Shown here: positions 1-34,503 of the stretch, one piece after another | How the letters are laid out: each line of letters opens with the position of its first letter | Position numbering within the stretch: position 1 is the first letter of the stretch | Origin: Ovis canadensis | Taxonomy: Eukaryota > Chordata > Mammalia > Artiodactyla > Bovidae | NCBI RefSeq assembly: GCF_042477335.2 | Contig: NC_091260.1 | Coordinates: forward strand, 51,355,001 to 51,419,000 | DNA length: 64,000 nt | Direction: 5' to 3' | Position numbers and translations under genes: made by a program | The notes under the pieces: model-generated | The model's input: the letters and a program-made list of their open reading frames with translations, nothing else | What the model was told of the DNA's origin: nothing | Database searches by the model: none

Positions 1-543
1 AAAGTTTGAAAGATATACAGCCAAGGAGGGCCTTGAAAGTCATACTGAAGTCCAGACTATATTTTGAAAGCAGTGAGGAATCACTGACACCTTGTATATG
101 GTTTAGGATAACCAATCAGATGGAGTTGTGCAGAATAAAGTATGGAATGAGACTACTGATAACTTAGTTTGAGAGAAAACTTGAAATACACTGGTTTTGA
201 ATGCATCTTTTAACAGATCACAGTCACCTTTTTCGGGGGTAATTATTAATTATATTTTTCAGCTATCCATAAAATCTCCCAAATATGTTTTATAAAAACC
301 AGTTTAGTGTTTTATGATATGTTTTCCATGGAGTGAATTATGTATATCTTGTGTGTCCATTTCTTTTCTTTGAACCATTAAAACTTACAAGCTATGTCAA
401 ATCATTGAAAAGAAATGTTTGCTAGAGGTCACCTCTACCTGCTGTCATTTTTTGAGGCAGACGATTTTGGAGAGGGAAAAACAGCTACTTATTTTCACTG
501 AAAATTGCCTTTTAGTCTGATTTGATGTATTTTGTCTGGTGAA

Positions 544-632
544 GAGTTGACTATAATGACACAGAAATGACAGAGTTCAAATTATGTTGAGTTAACTATA
601 ATGATACAATAATGACAGAATTCAAACTGTTA
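544..632. repeat. Two-copy tandem duplication, about 45-bp unit
   Basis: Units start at 544 and 589, both beginning GAGTT(G/A)ACTATAATGA and sharing AATGACAGA(G/A)TTCAAA. Identity is roughly 85 %. Confidence 0.7.
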
Positions 633-1139
633 TTTTATATGAAGAAAAGAAGCTACTATTTTAAATACTTTCTGCATTTTATAAAAATTATGAACTTTGA
701 AGGAATTTAAACTCATAAGTTATAGCCAATATCAATATTTTATACTTACACAACTTTTGTATAATAAGCTATTATTATAGCTAAAGAATTTAGAGGAAAA
801 TACTTTCATTAATGAAATAAAAACAGACTATAGTTTATATTCAAAGTTATGGTAACAAGTCAACAGAACTTTAAGGTAGCTTAGAATGGAAAATTGTAAT
901 GATTACTTCAAGCACCTTTTAAAAAGCCAAATCTTTTCATTCTGTTTTTAGGCCTGTTCATTGACCTCAAAATGAACTGCTGCTAAGGCCTTCTGGAGTA
1001 CTTTGCTCTTACTTTTCTTTTTTTTTTTATTTTTATTTATTTTTATTACATCTTAATGATCTCAAGTTTTCCAAGCCATGAATATGGGATATGTTTCCAT
1101 TTACTTAGCTCTTCTTTATTTTTTATTTATTTATTTTTT

Positions 1140-1650
1140 ACATTAATAATTATTTTATTATTTTTTTTTCCTTTGCCATTGCTTTAAAATCTTTAATTCT
1201 TACATGCATTCCCAAACATGAACCCCCCTCCCACCACCCGCCCCAAAACATCTTTCTGGGTCATCCCCAAGCACCAGCCCCAAGCATGCTGCATCCTGCG
1301 TCAGACATAGACTGGCGATTCAATTCACATGATAGTATACATGTTAGAATGTCATTCTCCCAAATCATCCCACCCTCTCCCTCTCCCTCTGAGTCCAAAA
1401 GTCCGTTATACACATCTGTGTCTCTTTCCCTGTCTTGCATACAGGGTCGTCATTGCCATCTTCCTAAATTCCATATATATGTGTTAGTATACTGTATTGG
1501 TGTTTTTCTTTCTGGCTTACTTCACTCTGTATAATCGGCTCCAGTTTCATCCATCTCATCAGAACTGATTCAAATGAATTCTTTTTAACGGCTGAGTAAT
1601 ACTCCATTGTGTATATGTACCACAGCTTTCTTATCCATTCATCTGCCTGA
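1140..1650 (-). mobile_element. L1 3' end fragment (ruminant type)
   Basis: Reads as the reverse complement of the L1 end at about 11200-11690, including the inverted form of ATACACAATGGAATATTACT. It is 5'-truncated and switches to unrelated sequence near 1650. An AT/T-rich stretch (1010-1140) precedes it. Confidence 0.8.
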
Positions 1651-1659
1651 TCAAGCAGT

Positions 1660-1965
1660 ACTCAGACCATTACTCTCCTTACCCGTTAGTCACTGGATTT
1701 CTTTCACTTTCTTGAAACTCCTTGTTCTCTTCTGCTTGGAGACTTTCGTACATGCTGTCCCTCTGTCTGGAATATTCTTACTCTTTCCTTTGGTTGGCTG
1801 ACTCCAATCCTCAGTTTAGCTTTTTATCTCAGTTTAAATAATCAGTTCATCAGAAAATTTTCCATGTTAGATTATAGAGCAGTTTTCACACCATTTCTGT
1901 TTGAATCATACCTGTTTTCTTCACTCAGCTAAGCTCTCTGACAGGAGCAATGTCTGTTGGTACAG
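1660..1965 (+). repeat. L2-like ancient LINE fragment
   Basis: Order of motifs resembles the L2 3' end: CTCTGTCTGGAATATTCTT, a TCAGTTTAGC/TCTCAGTTTAAAT block and GACAGGAGCAATGTCTG. Highly diverged. Confidence 0.45.
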
Positions 1966-3192
1966 ATTATTCATGGGTCTGCGTATTTTAAATTTTGGTG
2001 GATATTGCTAAGTTATTTTCCAAATAGGTTATTTGACATTTTATTGTATATAGGAGGCCTTTCCCCTTACAGTCTTACCTCATTACAAAATAGCAATTTT
2101 TTATAATTTTACAAGAAAACTGTCCTTATTTTTAAAACTTGTTTTTTTTTTTAGTGAGATTGAATATTTTTTTCAGTTATTTATTGGCCAGTGGCATTTC
2201 TTCTATAGCTTCCCATTTTTCTGTTGATTTTTTAAAACGCTTCATATATTAAGGATAATATTTTTTTCCATATATATTTTATTTTTTCACAGCTTTGTCT
2301 ATACACCCTATGGTTTCTCTGCCTCCAGTTTTACATCCCTTAAGGCCGTTCTCTGCCCTATAATCAGAATGTTCTTTTTAATATCCTGGTTGGTTCACTC
2401 TTGCCTCCCAGCCTTTGAACATACTGTTTCTTCTTCCTAGAAAAGTGGTTCCAACTTTTCAAAAATTTCCTGTAGTATTATAGGATATTGTGATTCTTTG
2501 AGAACTAGTGCTTCTAAAGATTCCCTTGCCTAATGCCTTCATGCCTTTCTTACTCTTTAAATTGTTTATTTAATTATCTCATCACCACACTGTAATCTTA
2601 GTGAAAGACTTACAATACCATGTCTTCCCACTCCACCCTCCAGTATGGACTGTGGTGACCTTTCACCTAGGACAGTGCTGACATATAATGTACTCTTAAT
2701 CTTAAAAATGTGAAATGAATCATTAGTTGTGACTGCTGAAAGTACTCTGTTGTTGGGAAGGAGCAGGTGCTTTGTGATATTTTTAGCCTGTTCTGCTTCT
2801 GGTTTCTTTGCTGCATTTTGGATAATGAGATAATTGAGCTTGAGGAGCAAGATGGAAGAACAAAGTGGTGTTCTTTTAGAATCGCAAAGTTGGACAGATG
2901 GTTCATGAGTTTTTCTAATGCATATTCATCTTTGTATACCAAATGATAAGGCAGTAAACTTAGAAATATATAGAAAATGTGAGGGTGTAGATAAATTTGT
3001 TCTATAATTTTATATTTTTATTTTTGTTATTAAGAACTTTTATTCAGAGATGGAACTCTTGAGTTTTATATGCTGAGTTATTTAGGTTGTTACTAAACTT
3101 GTGAGAATATATATAATACCTAGAGCATCCTGATTTGAAACACCTAATCTATAGAAATGGAAATATTTTTATTCCTCTTACTGTTCTTATAG

Positions 3193-23955
<20,763 letters not shown>

Positions 23956-24759
23956 AGTCTGTAGGAATTTACGGAGTAGCTAACCAAGATCAACGAACAA
24001 GTTCAGTCTTTATGAACATCCATATGCTCTAGAATTAACTACTGAACTCCCAGTGAAAAGTGTCAGGATAAAAAAGGCACGAAAAATCAATCAGATCTTA
24101 GTGATAATGGCTTATTATTCATTGAATATCATCCTTATTTCTAATAGGATTTGTTGCATACCATTCCTGAAATGTCTGTCTTAGAAGTACAGTTACAATG
24201 GAAGGATTTAATTCATGATAAAGATCAGTATATGTTGAAAACATGTAGTTCAGTTTGTTTCAGATTAATTTTTTCAGGAAAAATTGTTTTAAAAGTTCAA
24301 GGAAGCCATAGTTATAACTGAATAATATTATAGTTTTATTATTGTGATTTACATATTCTTTCTAAAAAATATGTTGATCCTTTATTTCCCAAAGAGATGG
24401 AGACCTCAATAATAATCATATTTACAAAACCCATGTCTTAAAACAAGGCTTACTTACCAGACATAACTGAATGTAGAAAGCCCTTTTTCAACACTGTATG
24501 CAGATTAGTTAGGTTTTTGCATGTATTTAAGACTATACTACAACTGATAGTGTTTGTGTCTTCAGCATGTGTACTTTAATCAGGTGGTGAATTATTCTTT
24601 CCGTCTTCGGTAGTAACTGGAAGTTGTCTTATGCTTTTGGTATGGCTTTGTAAAAGATGTTCATTTCAGAGAGGAGTGTTCACCTTTACCATTTAGCATA
24701 GTGATTTAAGTGTTGATCATTCCATTCAAGGAGAGTCATAATTTTTAATGATAAATAGT

Positions 24760-24965
24760 GAGGTTTTGGTGGCTCAGACAGTAAAGCGTCTGCCTACAAT
24801 GCGAGAGACCCGGGTTCGATCCCTGGGTCAGGAACATCCCCCTGGAGAAGGAAATGGCAACCCACTCCAGTACTCTTGCCTGGAAATCCCATGGATGGAG
24901 GAGCCTGGTCGGCTACAGTCCATGGAGTCACAAAGAGTTGGACACGACTGAGCGACTTCCCTTTA
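24760..24965 (+). mobile_element. Bov-tA SINE in the LMBRD2 3' UTR
   Basis: Complete tRNA-like head (box B GGTTCGATCCC) plus Bov-A body ending GACACGACTGAGCGACTT. If the 3' UTR call is right, it is part of the LMBRD2 mRNA. Confidence 0.9.
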
Positions 24966-25729
24966 ACAGCCAAAGAGTCCCACAAAATTCTCAACTGTTA
25001 AAAGGTGCCTGTTTATTCCTTTTGAAAAAGAATATCTGGTTATTCAAAGATAAAAAGTGAGTTCATTTACTGTTACTACTCACACTTAAATTGTGATTTA
25101 TAGAATACTACTTTAGAGTGGAGATATGTAAGAACTTGTTGCTTAAACATGTTATCATTTTAAATTGAGTTTTTAAAATTTTGTTTAAGCCAAAGTTAGG
25201 TATTACATTTTAAATCATCAGTGTTTTATGCACAGTGACTATAGTTCAGCACAACATTTTGCAAAAAGAGTTGTTTATGTCCCTGAAATATTTGCAACTC
25301 TTTGAGAATCCATACCATGGATTTACCCAGTGGTGACTGGGCCACCCCACCACCGTCTTAGTTTCACCTGTTATCCTTTTAGTAGTGCTCATTTTCACTC
25401 TTAAGTATTCCAGTTTGAGGATGAATTATATAGTCACCTGACAATTTGATTATATGTTTCTTGAAGGTCATTTTTCCCTGAATCATAATTTTAAATGTTT
25501 TATTTCCCTCTTTTCTTAATGTTATCACATAAATACGTTAGAAGCCATAGTTTTAGGTAGATACTGAAAGGATAGTGTATCATCTTAGTTATTGCATTTT
25601 CTTAAATTTTTATGATTTTTTTAAGATTAGATCCCCTTTAAAATAATTATCAGTTAATAGATTTTCCTCTCAATCAAAATTATATAGACTACCCCTTTAA
25701 GAAGACAGACACACAGCCTTTTATTGTGA

Positions 25730-25950
25730 AGCGTGGTCAGAGAGCAATAGTCCAGGAGCAGAGATAATTTAACACTGTAATTTCATGACTGACCATTGAA
25801 ACCTTGGGCAAATCATGTAACCTTTCTGTGCCTCAGTTTCTTCATTTTCAAAATGAAGAGGATACTTGCTATTTACCTACTGATCTACCTCACAAAGCAA
25901 TTGTGAGGGTATTGAGTTGATGTTTATATAGTGGCATTTAAAAAGACAAA
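25730..25950 (+). repeat. MIR SINE
   Basis: CCTTGGGCAAATCATGTAAC, CTCAGTTTCTTCATTTTCAA and CACAAAGCAATTGTGAGGGT match the MIR core and 3' half in order. Confidence 0.8.
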
Positions 25951-27393
25951 ATAAGTTGTTAGCTATGCTGGTTTTCCACACAAGTGGTATTTGAAGATAT
26001 TAGATAGGAAATAGATCACCCCAGAAAGTGGTCCAGTTTCTTATTATTACAGAGAAGCTTACAAGTTCCCAAAGCAAAAACTCTTTCTGGAATAAGTAAT
26101 CAAAATCCTGTGAAAATAATATTGTTTTATTATTTAGTCTTTGAGTTTACTTTGGAATATGTTCCTTAAGTATAATGTTGTTTTTCATAGGTTTTATCAT
26201 GAAACTCAGATGCTATTGTAGAAGTAGAAGCAGAAAAAGAGAAGAAATGATCCAGTTACTTTTATAATTTATAATACTCTAAGATATGTTGATAGAAATA
26301 TGTAAAAGATGTACTACTTTATTTATTATTAATTTTTAAAATTAATATAATAATTGGAGTATATGTAATACTTCTATAAAATAGTATAGATCCCCTTTAT
26401 GACTTTTGAGTTATTTCCAAAATAATTTTGGTTGTTTAAGTGATCCAGAGTATTCAATTGTTTAGGCAGAATTTATGTTACAGGATTTCATATTTGATCA
26501 TATAGGAAGATTACCTGGCTGGGTAATTTTGTGTTTAGAAGTTAATTATTTAATCCCTGAAGTCTTAAGAGTTTATTGCTGGGGAACTAAGTTAATATTT
26601 GTTAGGCAACTTTGTAAAAACTGTAATATGAACAAAAGTTTTCTGTTTTGAAAATCTTAACTAAAACGACATCTACTGCAAAACATTACTACTAAATTCA
26701 TATACTTTACATGCAAAGTACATTTCTTGAAGAATTACTTCTGACAATTCCCTTTTGAGTGTTTCTTATATTGTAATAGATTCCTAGTTAAACTTTCTAA
26801 ATTATTTTTCTAAATAATTATTAGAATATTCAGTAAGCCAGTGTTCAGTAAGCCATTGCAGAAAATAACAAGTAATCTATTAATTTCATGGATCTGTAAG
26901 TTGCTATTAACTTTTGTTATTACATCAATAATTTATTATTATTAGAACATTTTTTAAAAAATCATTATTAAAATAAGACTAATTATTAGAATTTGTTTTC
27001 TTACCAAATGAACAGAGGCTTTGGAATAATTTTATTATATTAGAGGCCCTCATTTCACAAGAGTCATAAGAACTAAATAAGAACTTTCAAGGGTTTTCAA
27101 TTTATAAAGAATAGATCAGAGGATTGGACAATCAAAATTTTTTAAAATATTGCTGCCAATTTGTTTTTGGACACTACTCTTTGATTAGATGATCAGTTCT
27201 TAAATGTATGCTGCTTGTATACCCAAATGAAATTAGATGTGGATAGGAAAGTCAGTGTGTGTTTTTTAAAGTATATTTTAGAATATTAATGAAGGCATTC
27301 ATTGACATACAGCAGCAAACCTCATTTTTGTATATGTGTAGTAGATTTAGAGAATGTTCTTGATTTTTATGTAGATTACTGTTTTAAAGGAAA

Positions 27394-27399
27394 AATAAA
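27394..27399 (+). promoter_or_regulatory. Candidate LMBRD2 poly(A) signal, proximal
   Basis: AATAAA followed about 40-65 bases later by a GT-rich run (27435-27464), the usual layout of a functional cleavage site. It would give a 3' UTR of about 3.4 kb. Confidence 0.45.
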
Positions 27400-29372
27400 C
27401 TCTCCATAATTTTAATTCACACTGTTCAGTAATGTGAGTTTTATATTTGTGATTTGTGTGGGCCATGCCTGAAAATCACAAGGATAAATATATTTGCACT
27501 AAGAGGCAGAACATATCCCTGAGAAATCTTAACATACTTGAATCTCCAAAGTGTAATGGATCATATTTATTAATTCCTAAATGTTAATAAGTAAATGATT
27601 CTAGACTTTTATCTTTCCTTTCTTTTCTCCCTTCCTCCTTTCATGCCTTTTATATCTTCTTTCCTCTCTGAAGCCTGTCTTTATAGTATAGCTTATAATG
27701 AGCTGACATATTTTTCTTCCGTTTGTTTGGTGTATACAGTTGTTTTTGATGGTCAGTACACTCAAAAGGTAGTAGTTCTGACTACAGATCCCACTACTTG
27801 AATAGCAGTATTGCACTTAAAGTAGTACAACAGATTTTGCTAGACAACTAAGCAACATCTAGATGTAAATATGAGGGATGCTAGCTCACTGTGTTGTCTT
27901 TTTCGCCACTAAGTAGGACACTTCAGTAAAATGAAATATTCTCAGTGTAAATGTTTTAACATAAAATTATATTTCTAAAAACAGTGATTATTAAAAACAA
28001 GCAAACAAACCCCAAACATTAAAAGACTTGAGACCTCATTTTATGAAAAGGAGTTTGTAAACAACATACATCATTGTCAAAGTTTTCATTAGAAGAGGTT
28101 TGAAACAATGTAAGAGTGTTACAGGGAGCCTTCTGAAATATTAATGCCTGTTGTGTGGGTTACTTCTTTTCAGTTCAATGACTTATTTTTCTGCTCAGAG
28201 ACCTGGAAGGCTAGGCAGTGTTATTCCCTTTACTAACTCCTGGAAACCAGGTTCTGTGAGTCATCTCTACCGGCAGAGCAGCTATTAGCCCTGCCCCATC
28301 CCCAGTCCTATTGCAGTGCGAACATACCCACACCCCTAATTCCTTTTCTGTTCAGCTTGGTTTTCCTAACATTTTATATCCATTGTGGTAGATTGAAGCC
28401 TCATCGAAGTTTTAAATTTGTTAATGAAACAAGAATAATGGCATGTTCCTCTTCTCATAGATATCCTAAAAGACTTTTGTTTTTAACACATTCCCTGGAG
28501 AGAATTTACCTTTTTTCTATGAAAATCTTTTCTTTTGTGATTATCCTGATCTCACATCATTTTGCAAAAGGAGATTTTTACTGTACTTAGTGCAAAAGAG
28601 TAGAAAGAATGGTTTACTGTGGCAGACATATATAAAATAAAGTCATAATTTGTTAACCTGACTGTACAACACCATTTTGAGTTGGTATTATTGACACAAA
28701 TCTTATCAGTCTAGTCACTTAGAGCTGTATTTCTCAAAAGAATGCTGGCTAGCATCTTCCCTACTTAGTACACCAAATTGTAGGGGAGAGACTATGTATT
28801 TTTTTTTTTTAAGCAATCCAATGGATTTGTTTTTGTCCATATTTTGTAAACAACTTGAAGAACTTTTCTCATTTCGAAGATAGAGAACACGTGGACCTGT
28901 CTTTTAAATAATTGTAATCTAATATATATATTTATAAATTATAGCATTGGAAAAAGAGCTCTAATAATGATGTTGTTACTTCTTGGTATTTAATTTTTAT
29001 AAAATGTTTTTGTAAGTAACTAATTGTAGTATTGCTTTTAAGTAGTTTAAAAATCTTTCTCAAATAAGTTCTGCCCAGGACTTATTTCCTTGGGTCAATA
29101 TTCTAAAGTTCAGTAGTCTAGTATGAGTTTGAAATATTCCTACATCTCTTCAGTATCTTTTTATATATACCAGTACTCAAGCAAAGTATACCAAAAGCCT
29201 AAGTTCTGTGTTGCATTAATAAAGTACTTGTTACTTATCTTATTCAGTGGATTAGGTGAAGTAGAGAGTAAGTCTTTTCAAATGTGCATCTGATCATAAA
29301 TTTCAAAATGTTTATTATGTTCATTTTTGGTGCATGATGCCAAATTTATCTTTAATCAGCCACTACTACCTG

Positions 29373-29474
29373 ATTGTTGTTTAGTTGCTATTAATAAGTT
29401 GTGTCTGACTTTTTGCAACTCCATGGACTGTAGCCTACCAGGTTCCTCTGTCCATGGAGTTCTCCAGGTAAGAA
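29373..29474 (-). mobile_element. Short Bov-A/Bov-tA fragment
   Basis: About 100 bp of Bov-A body without the tRNA-like head, flanked by the 9-bp direct repeat TACTACCTG (29364-29372 and 29475-29483). Confidence 0.85.
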
Positions 29475-29774
29475 TACTACCTGGTATGTAATGGCAAATG
29501 TTTCCCTTTCTGATCAATGGGTTGTAGATATAACTATTTTTCTCTGCAGATTCTCACTAAATAGGTATTTGAAAAAAACCCTGCAAAGTGCTACCTGTAA
29601 TTAAGTTAGCATCTTTGGCCTTATCTATGCATAATGTTCTCTCAATTTGGTTTTGACAGACTCATGGACTTGGATTTGCTTTGTAGTATTTTAACTTATT
29701 GTAATGTCATGGATTTTTTGAGATGTTTATTTGATTAGCTGTTAAAATATAGGAAATCATGTAGCTTTGCATGA

Positions 29775-29780
29775 AATAAA
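29775..29780 (+). promoter_or_regulatory. Candidate LMBRD2 poly(A) signal, distal
   Basis: AATAAA with a T/GT-rich stretch about 40 bases downstream. Another AATAAA lies at 29218-29223. Immediately after this point the sequence turns into old L1, which suggests the transcribed unique region ends here. Confidence 0.4.
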
Positions 29781-29974
29781 GTACATTTCTACAAGTTACT
29801 AAGAACTTTGCTGGTCATTTATGTGTTTTCCTTCAACCATCTTTGAGATTATACTCTTTTTAGTAAACTAAGACTTTTTTGTTCCTTTCAAATTATTAAC
29901 AGGTATCACAAAAGAAATGTTTTAAGATAAATAACTAAATACCTATACTTTAGGCTCCACCTTGCTTCCTTCAA

Positions 29975-31390
29975 TGAAGTTGAAAACAGGAAAATCAATG
30001 AAACCAAATACTGAGTGTTTGAGAAGATCAATAAAATTGATGAAACCCTAGCCAGGCTGACAAAGAAAATAGAGAATTGCTTTTCCATACACAAAAAATA
30101 ACAATGGAAATTTGAGATTAAAAACAACATCATTTGCATCCATTCTGGTTAATAGAGTAAGAAGAAAAGGAAATAAAATAAAGAAATAAAGAAAAGGAAA
30201 TAAAAGATATGCAGTTTTGGAAGTAAGAAATAAAACTGTGTTTGTGTGCAAATCATATGACCATCTATGTAGCAGTCTAAAAGAACTGGCTAAAAAAATG
30301 AAAACAAAAAACAACAACCGCAAAAAAACCTAGAATGAGTACATGATTATAGCAAATTTGCAGGATATAAGGCTAATATAAAAAAGTGAGTCCTTTTCCC
30401 TTTTACCAGCAATGGAAGAGTAGAATTCAAAATTAAAGATAATACCATTTACATTAACATCCCCTAAAATGAAATACTTAGGTAATAAATTTAATAAAAT
30501 ATATCTAAGATCTATATGAAGAAAACTACAAACTACCGATGAAAGAAATCAAAGAACAGAATAAACAGAGATTCCATAATGAGCAGGAAGGCAGGAAGAC
30601 CTAATATTTACAGGATATCACTTCTTCCCAAACTGACCTATTGATTCAGTGTAATCCCAGTTAAAGCCCCAATAAGTTATTTTATGGATATTAACAGACT
30701 GATTCTAAAGTTTATATGGAGAGGCAAAAGACCCAAAAGAGTCAACACAAAACTGAAGGAGAACAAAGTTGGAGTACTGACACTAGCCAATTTCAAGACT
30801 TCCAATAAAGCTACAATTATCAAGACATTGTGAGATTGGTGAAAGAATAGACAAGTAGACAATGAAAGAGCACAAAGAGCAGAAGTACACCCACATAAAT
30901 ATAGTCAATTGATCTTTGACAAAAGGACAAAGGCGATTCAGTGGAGAAAGGAGTCTTTAACAAATGATGCTGGAACACTGGACATCCAAATGCAAAAATA
31001 GTCTAGATACTAACTTTACACCTTTTACAAAAGTTAACAAAATGGTTCATAAACCTGAAACACAAAACTTCTAGAAGATAACATAGGGGGAAACATGGGC
31101 TTGGCAGACAATATATATATCACACAAAAATGTGGGTATATATATATGTACCCAGAGATATGTACAGGAATGAGATTATTCATATAATTTCAACCATAGA
31201 TAATTCAGTCAACAGAATAGGTTCATTTATTCAACATGATGGATATGTGCATGAATAAGTGGAAGTGATTAATTATTAATACAACTGTGTAACAACATGG
31301 ATGAAGCAAAGATATGGAGCCAAACAAGTCAGACATGAAAATTATAGTGTGATTCTGCTTATATGAAGTTCAAAAAAAGATTAAGTTGTA
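29975..31390 (+). mobile_element. Old L1 ORF2 3' portion
   Basis: Degenerate L1 ORF2 in order (AACCCTAGCCAGGCTGACAA through GATCTTTGACAAAAGGACAA), without any usable reading frame. It marks the end of the presumed LMBRD2 transcription unit. Confidence 0.75.
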
Positions 31391-31587
31391 GAGTTAAAAA
31401 ATGAATGCTTTGTAGTAAAATCATAAAGAATAAAAAACAAGAAATTACCATACATATCAGGCTATTGCTTACCTTTAAAGAAAAGGAAGGGATTAGTGAC
31501 TATGATAAGCACAAGATTGCTACCTGTGTTCGCTTTCTTGGGTGGTGGTTTTACAGGTATCCACTTGGTGGTAATGAATTGCTAAAC

Positions 31588-32240
31588 AGTACATGCATCT
31601 GGTCCCATCACTTCATGGGAAATAGATGGGGAAACAGTGTCAGACTTTATTTTGGGGGGCTCCAAAATCACTGCAGATGGTGACTGCAGCCATGAAATGA
31701 AAAGACGCTTACTCCTTGGAAGGAAAGTTATGACCAACCTAGATAGCATATTCAAAAGCAGAGACATTACTTTGCCAACAAAGGTCCATCTAGTCAAGGC
31801 TATGGTTTTTCCTGTGATCATGTATGCATGTGAGAGTTGGACTGTGAAGAAAGCTGAGCACCAAAGAATTGATGCTTTTGAAGTGTGGTGTTGGAGAAGA
31901 CCCTTGAGAGTCCCTTGGACTGCAAGGAGGTCCAACCAGTCCATTCTGAAGGAGATCAGCCCTGGGATTTCTTTGGAAGGAATGATGCTAAAGCTGAAGC
32001 TCCAGTACTTTGGCCACCTCATGTGAAGAGTTGACTCATTGTAAAAGACCCTGATGCTGGGAGGGATTGAGGGCAGGCGGATAAGGGAATGACAGGATGA
32101 GATGGCTGGATGGCATCACCGACTCAATGGACATGAGTTTGAGTGAACTCTGGGAGATGGTGATGGACAGGGAGGCCTGGAGTGCTGCGATTCATGGGGT
32201 CGCAAGGAGTCGGACATGACTGAGCCACTGAACTGATCAT
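31588..32240 (+). mobile_element. BovB LINE 3' fragment
   Basis: The 3' terminal 650 bp of BovB. An open stretch at 31637-32026 covers the C-terminal part of the reverse transcriptase protein, ending where the copy carries TGA in place of a sense codon. Confidence 0.9.
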
Positions 32241-32244
32241 GCTT

Positions 32245-32928
32245 TATGTGTGCTTTGCTATGTGTACATCTTGTTTTATAATGAAGTTTAAAAATATAGA
32301 GATTTAAATTACATAGCCTAAAAGTTGGGCCTGGAAGAAACTGCGTTATATAGTGTTCCAAGGTCATGATAATATTCAGGAGGAGTAAAGATGTTGCTTT
32401 AAGCTAGATTTTCAATTGAGGATGCATGCTACAGTCTTCTTTGGTGATCATTAAAAGAACAGAAATAAGATATAGCAACAAATAAAGGAAAAATTAAGCG
32501 ACAAAATTTTTAACTCAAAACAGCAAAAGAACAGAACTACCCAAGACTGGAACTTTTTGTTTAGAAATGCATACATAGTTGAGAAAACTATAAGTAAAGT
32601 CATGGGAAGTGATTTAGTATAGAAATCAGAGTGTGCCTCTGATAGGGATGAACATTCAAAGGTATCACTCAGAGAGTCTCTGGGTTACTATGGGCAATGT
32701 TTTGTTCCTTATATGTGGGCATTTTGTACAAGCATTTTTCTATTTATACTTATATACTATACATTTATATTTTATGCACTTTTCTGAATATGTCTATATT
32801 TCAAACCAGAAGTTTTCTGAAAAGAAAAATCTGTAAATCACATTAATAATCAAGAGTAAAATCACATCTCAAATAGTTGCATAAAATATTTTTATATAAT
32901 CAACACATATTAAAGTTATATTTTTAAA
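32245..32928. other. Intergenic stretch, nothing recognised
   Basis: Unique AT-rich sequence between BovB and the left copy of an 80-bp direct repeat. Confidence 0.55.
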
Positions 32929-33009
32929 AAAGCATTTTTTTCTGATAATGCATATCTGCATGCGTACATAGAGACATGTATATGTGTAAGAACCTAAAAC
33001 TACTGCAAA

Positions 33010-34503
33010 ACAATCTTGGGAAAGAACAGAGCTGGAGGAATTATGCTCCCTGACTTCAGACTGTGCTACAAAGTTACAGTAATGAAAGCAGTATGGTACT
33101 GGCACAAAAGCAGACATAGATACAGTGGAAAAGAATATTTAGCTCAGAAATAAACCCATGCACTCATGGTCAGTCTATGACAAAGGAGGCAAGAATATAC
33201 AGTGAAAAAAAGTCCCTTCAATAACTAGTGCTGGGAAAACTGGGAAGCTACATGTAAAAGAATGAAATTGTGATTTTCTCTAACACCATATATAAAAATA
33301 AACTCAAAAAGTATTGAAGACTTAAATGTACGACTGGAAACCATAAAACTCCAAGAAGAAATCATAGGAAGAACATTCTTTGACATAAATTGTAGCAATA
33401 TTTTTTTGATCTGTCTCCTAAAGCAAAGGAAATAAAAGCAAAAGTGAATAAATGGGACCTAATTAAACTTAGAAGGCTTTGCACAGCAAAGGAAACCATA
33501 AACAAACCAAAAAGACAGCCTACAGTTTGGGAGAAAATATTTGCAAATGATGCTATTAAATACCAACAAGGGGTTAATAGCCACAGGTCATACAACTCAA
33601 CATCAAAAAAAAAAAAGAAAGCAAAACCCAAACAACCCAATTAAACAATGAGCAGAAGACCTGAGTAGACATTTTCCCAAAGATGATATATAGATGGCCA
33701 ACAGGCTCATGAAAAGATGTTCAACATTGCTAATTACAATGAGATATCACCTCACACTTAGAATGGCTATCATCAAAAAGAACACAAGTAACAAGTGTTG
33801 GCTAGGATGTGGAGAAAAGGGAACCCTTATAACACTGTTGGTAGGTAAATTTGTGCAGCCTTTGTGGAAAACAATGGGAGTTTCTCAAAAATCTAAAAAT
33901 GGAACTACCATATGACCCAACAATTCCACTCCTGGGAATTTGAAACAATACCCACACCCCAGTGTTCATAGCAGCATTATTTACCATTGCCAAGATATGA
34001 AAGCAACCTAAGAGTCCATCAACAGATGAATGGATAAAGACGATGTTCTATATACATACAACAGAATACTACTCAGCCATTAAAAAGTATGAAATTTTGT
34101 CATTTGCAACAGCATGGATAGTCTTGGAGGATATTATGGTAAGTGAAATAAGTCAGGCAAAGACAAATAATGTATGATATCCTTTACATTTGGAATCTGA
34201 AAAAGACAACAAAGTAGTGAATATAACAACAACAAACAAAAAACCAGATTCATAGGAAACAGACTAGTGTTTACCAGTGGGGAGAGGAAAAGGGGGAGGG
34301 GCAATATAAAGGTAGGTGATGAAGAGGTACAAACCATTATGTAGAAAATAAGCTACAAGGATACATTATACAATACAGAAAATATAGCCTCTTTTATAAT
34401 AACTATAAATGAAGTATAACTTAAAAATTTGCAAATCACTATTTTATACTATAACATGGCACATCAACTGTATTTCAATTAAAAATAAATGAAAAAAGAC
34501 AAT
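33010..34503 (+). mobile_element. Old L1, 5'-truncated, flanked by long direct repeats
   Basis: ORF2 end, 3' UTR and an A-rich tail ending near 34503. It is flanked by related stretches of about 80-87 bp (32929-33009 and 34504-34589), both containing TTTTCTGATAA, ATAGAGACAT and AAAACTACTGCAAA. This reads as an unusually long target-site duplication. Confidence 0.75.

Larger units (their letters stand above)
1..3192 (+). other. LMBRD2 intron upstream of the first visible exon
   Basis: AT-rich, with no coding exon that I can place. It holds a two-copy tandem duplication near 544-632, an L1 piece and an L2-like stretch (listed separately). From 1960 to 3192 I see nothing recognisable. Confidence 0.6.
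23956..29800 (+). other. LMBRD2: Putative long 3' UTR of LMBRD2
   Basis: Nearly 6 kb of AT-rich, mostly unique sequence follows the stop codon. It has no other credible reading frame and few repeats: one Bov-tA, one MIR and one SINE scrap. AATAAA signals occur at 27394, 29218 and 29775. The true 3' end cannot be fixed without transcript data. Confidence 0.5.

Noticed and set aside
24765..24835. tRNA gene at the start of Bov-tA and CHR elements (here and at all other copies)
   Set aside because: The A-box and B-box-like sequences belong to tRNA-derived SINE heads that do not fold into a full tRNA and are joined to a SINE body.
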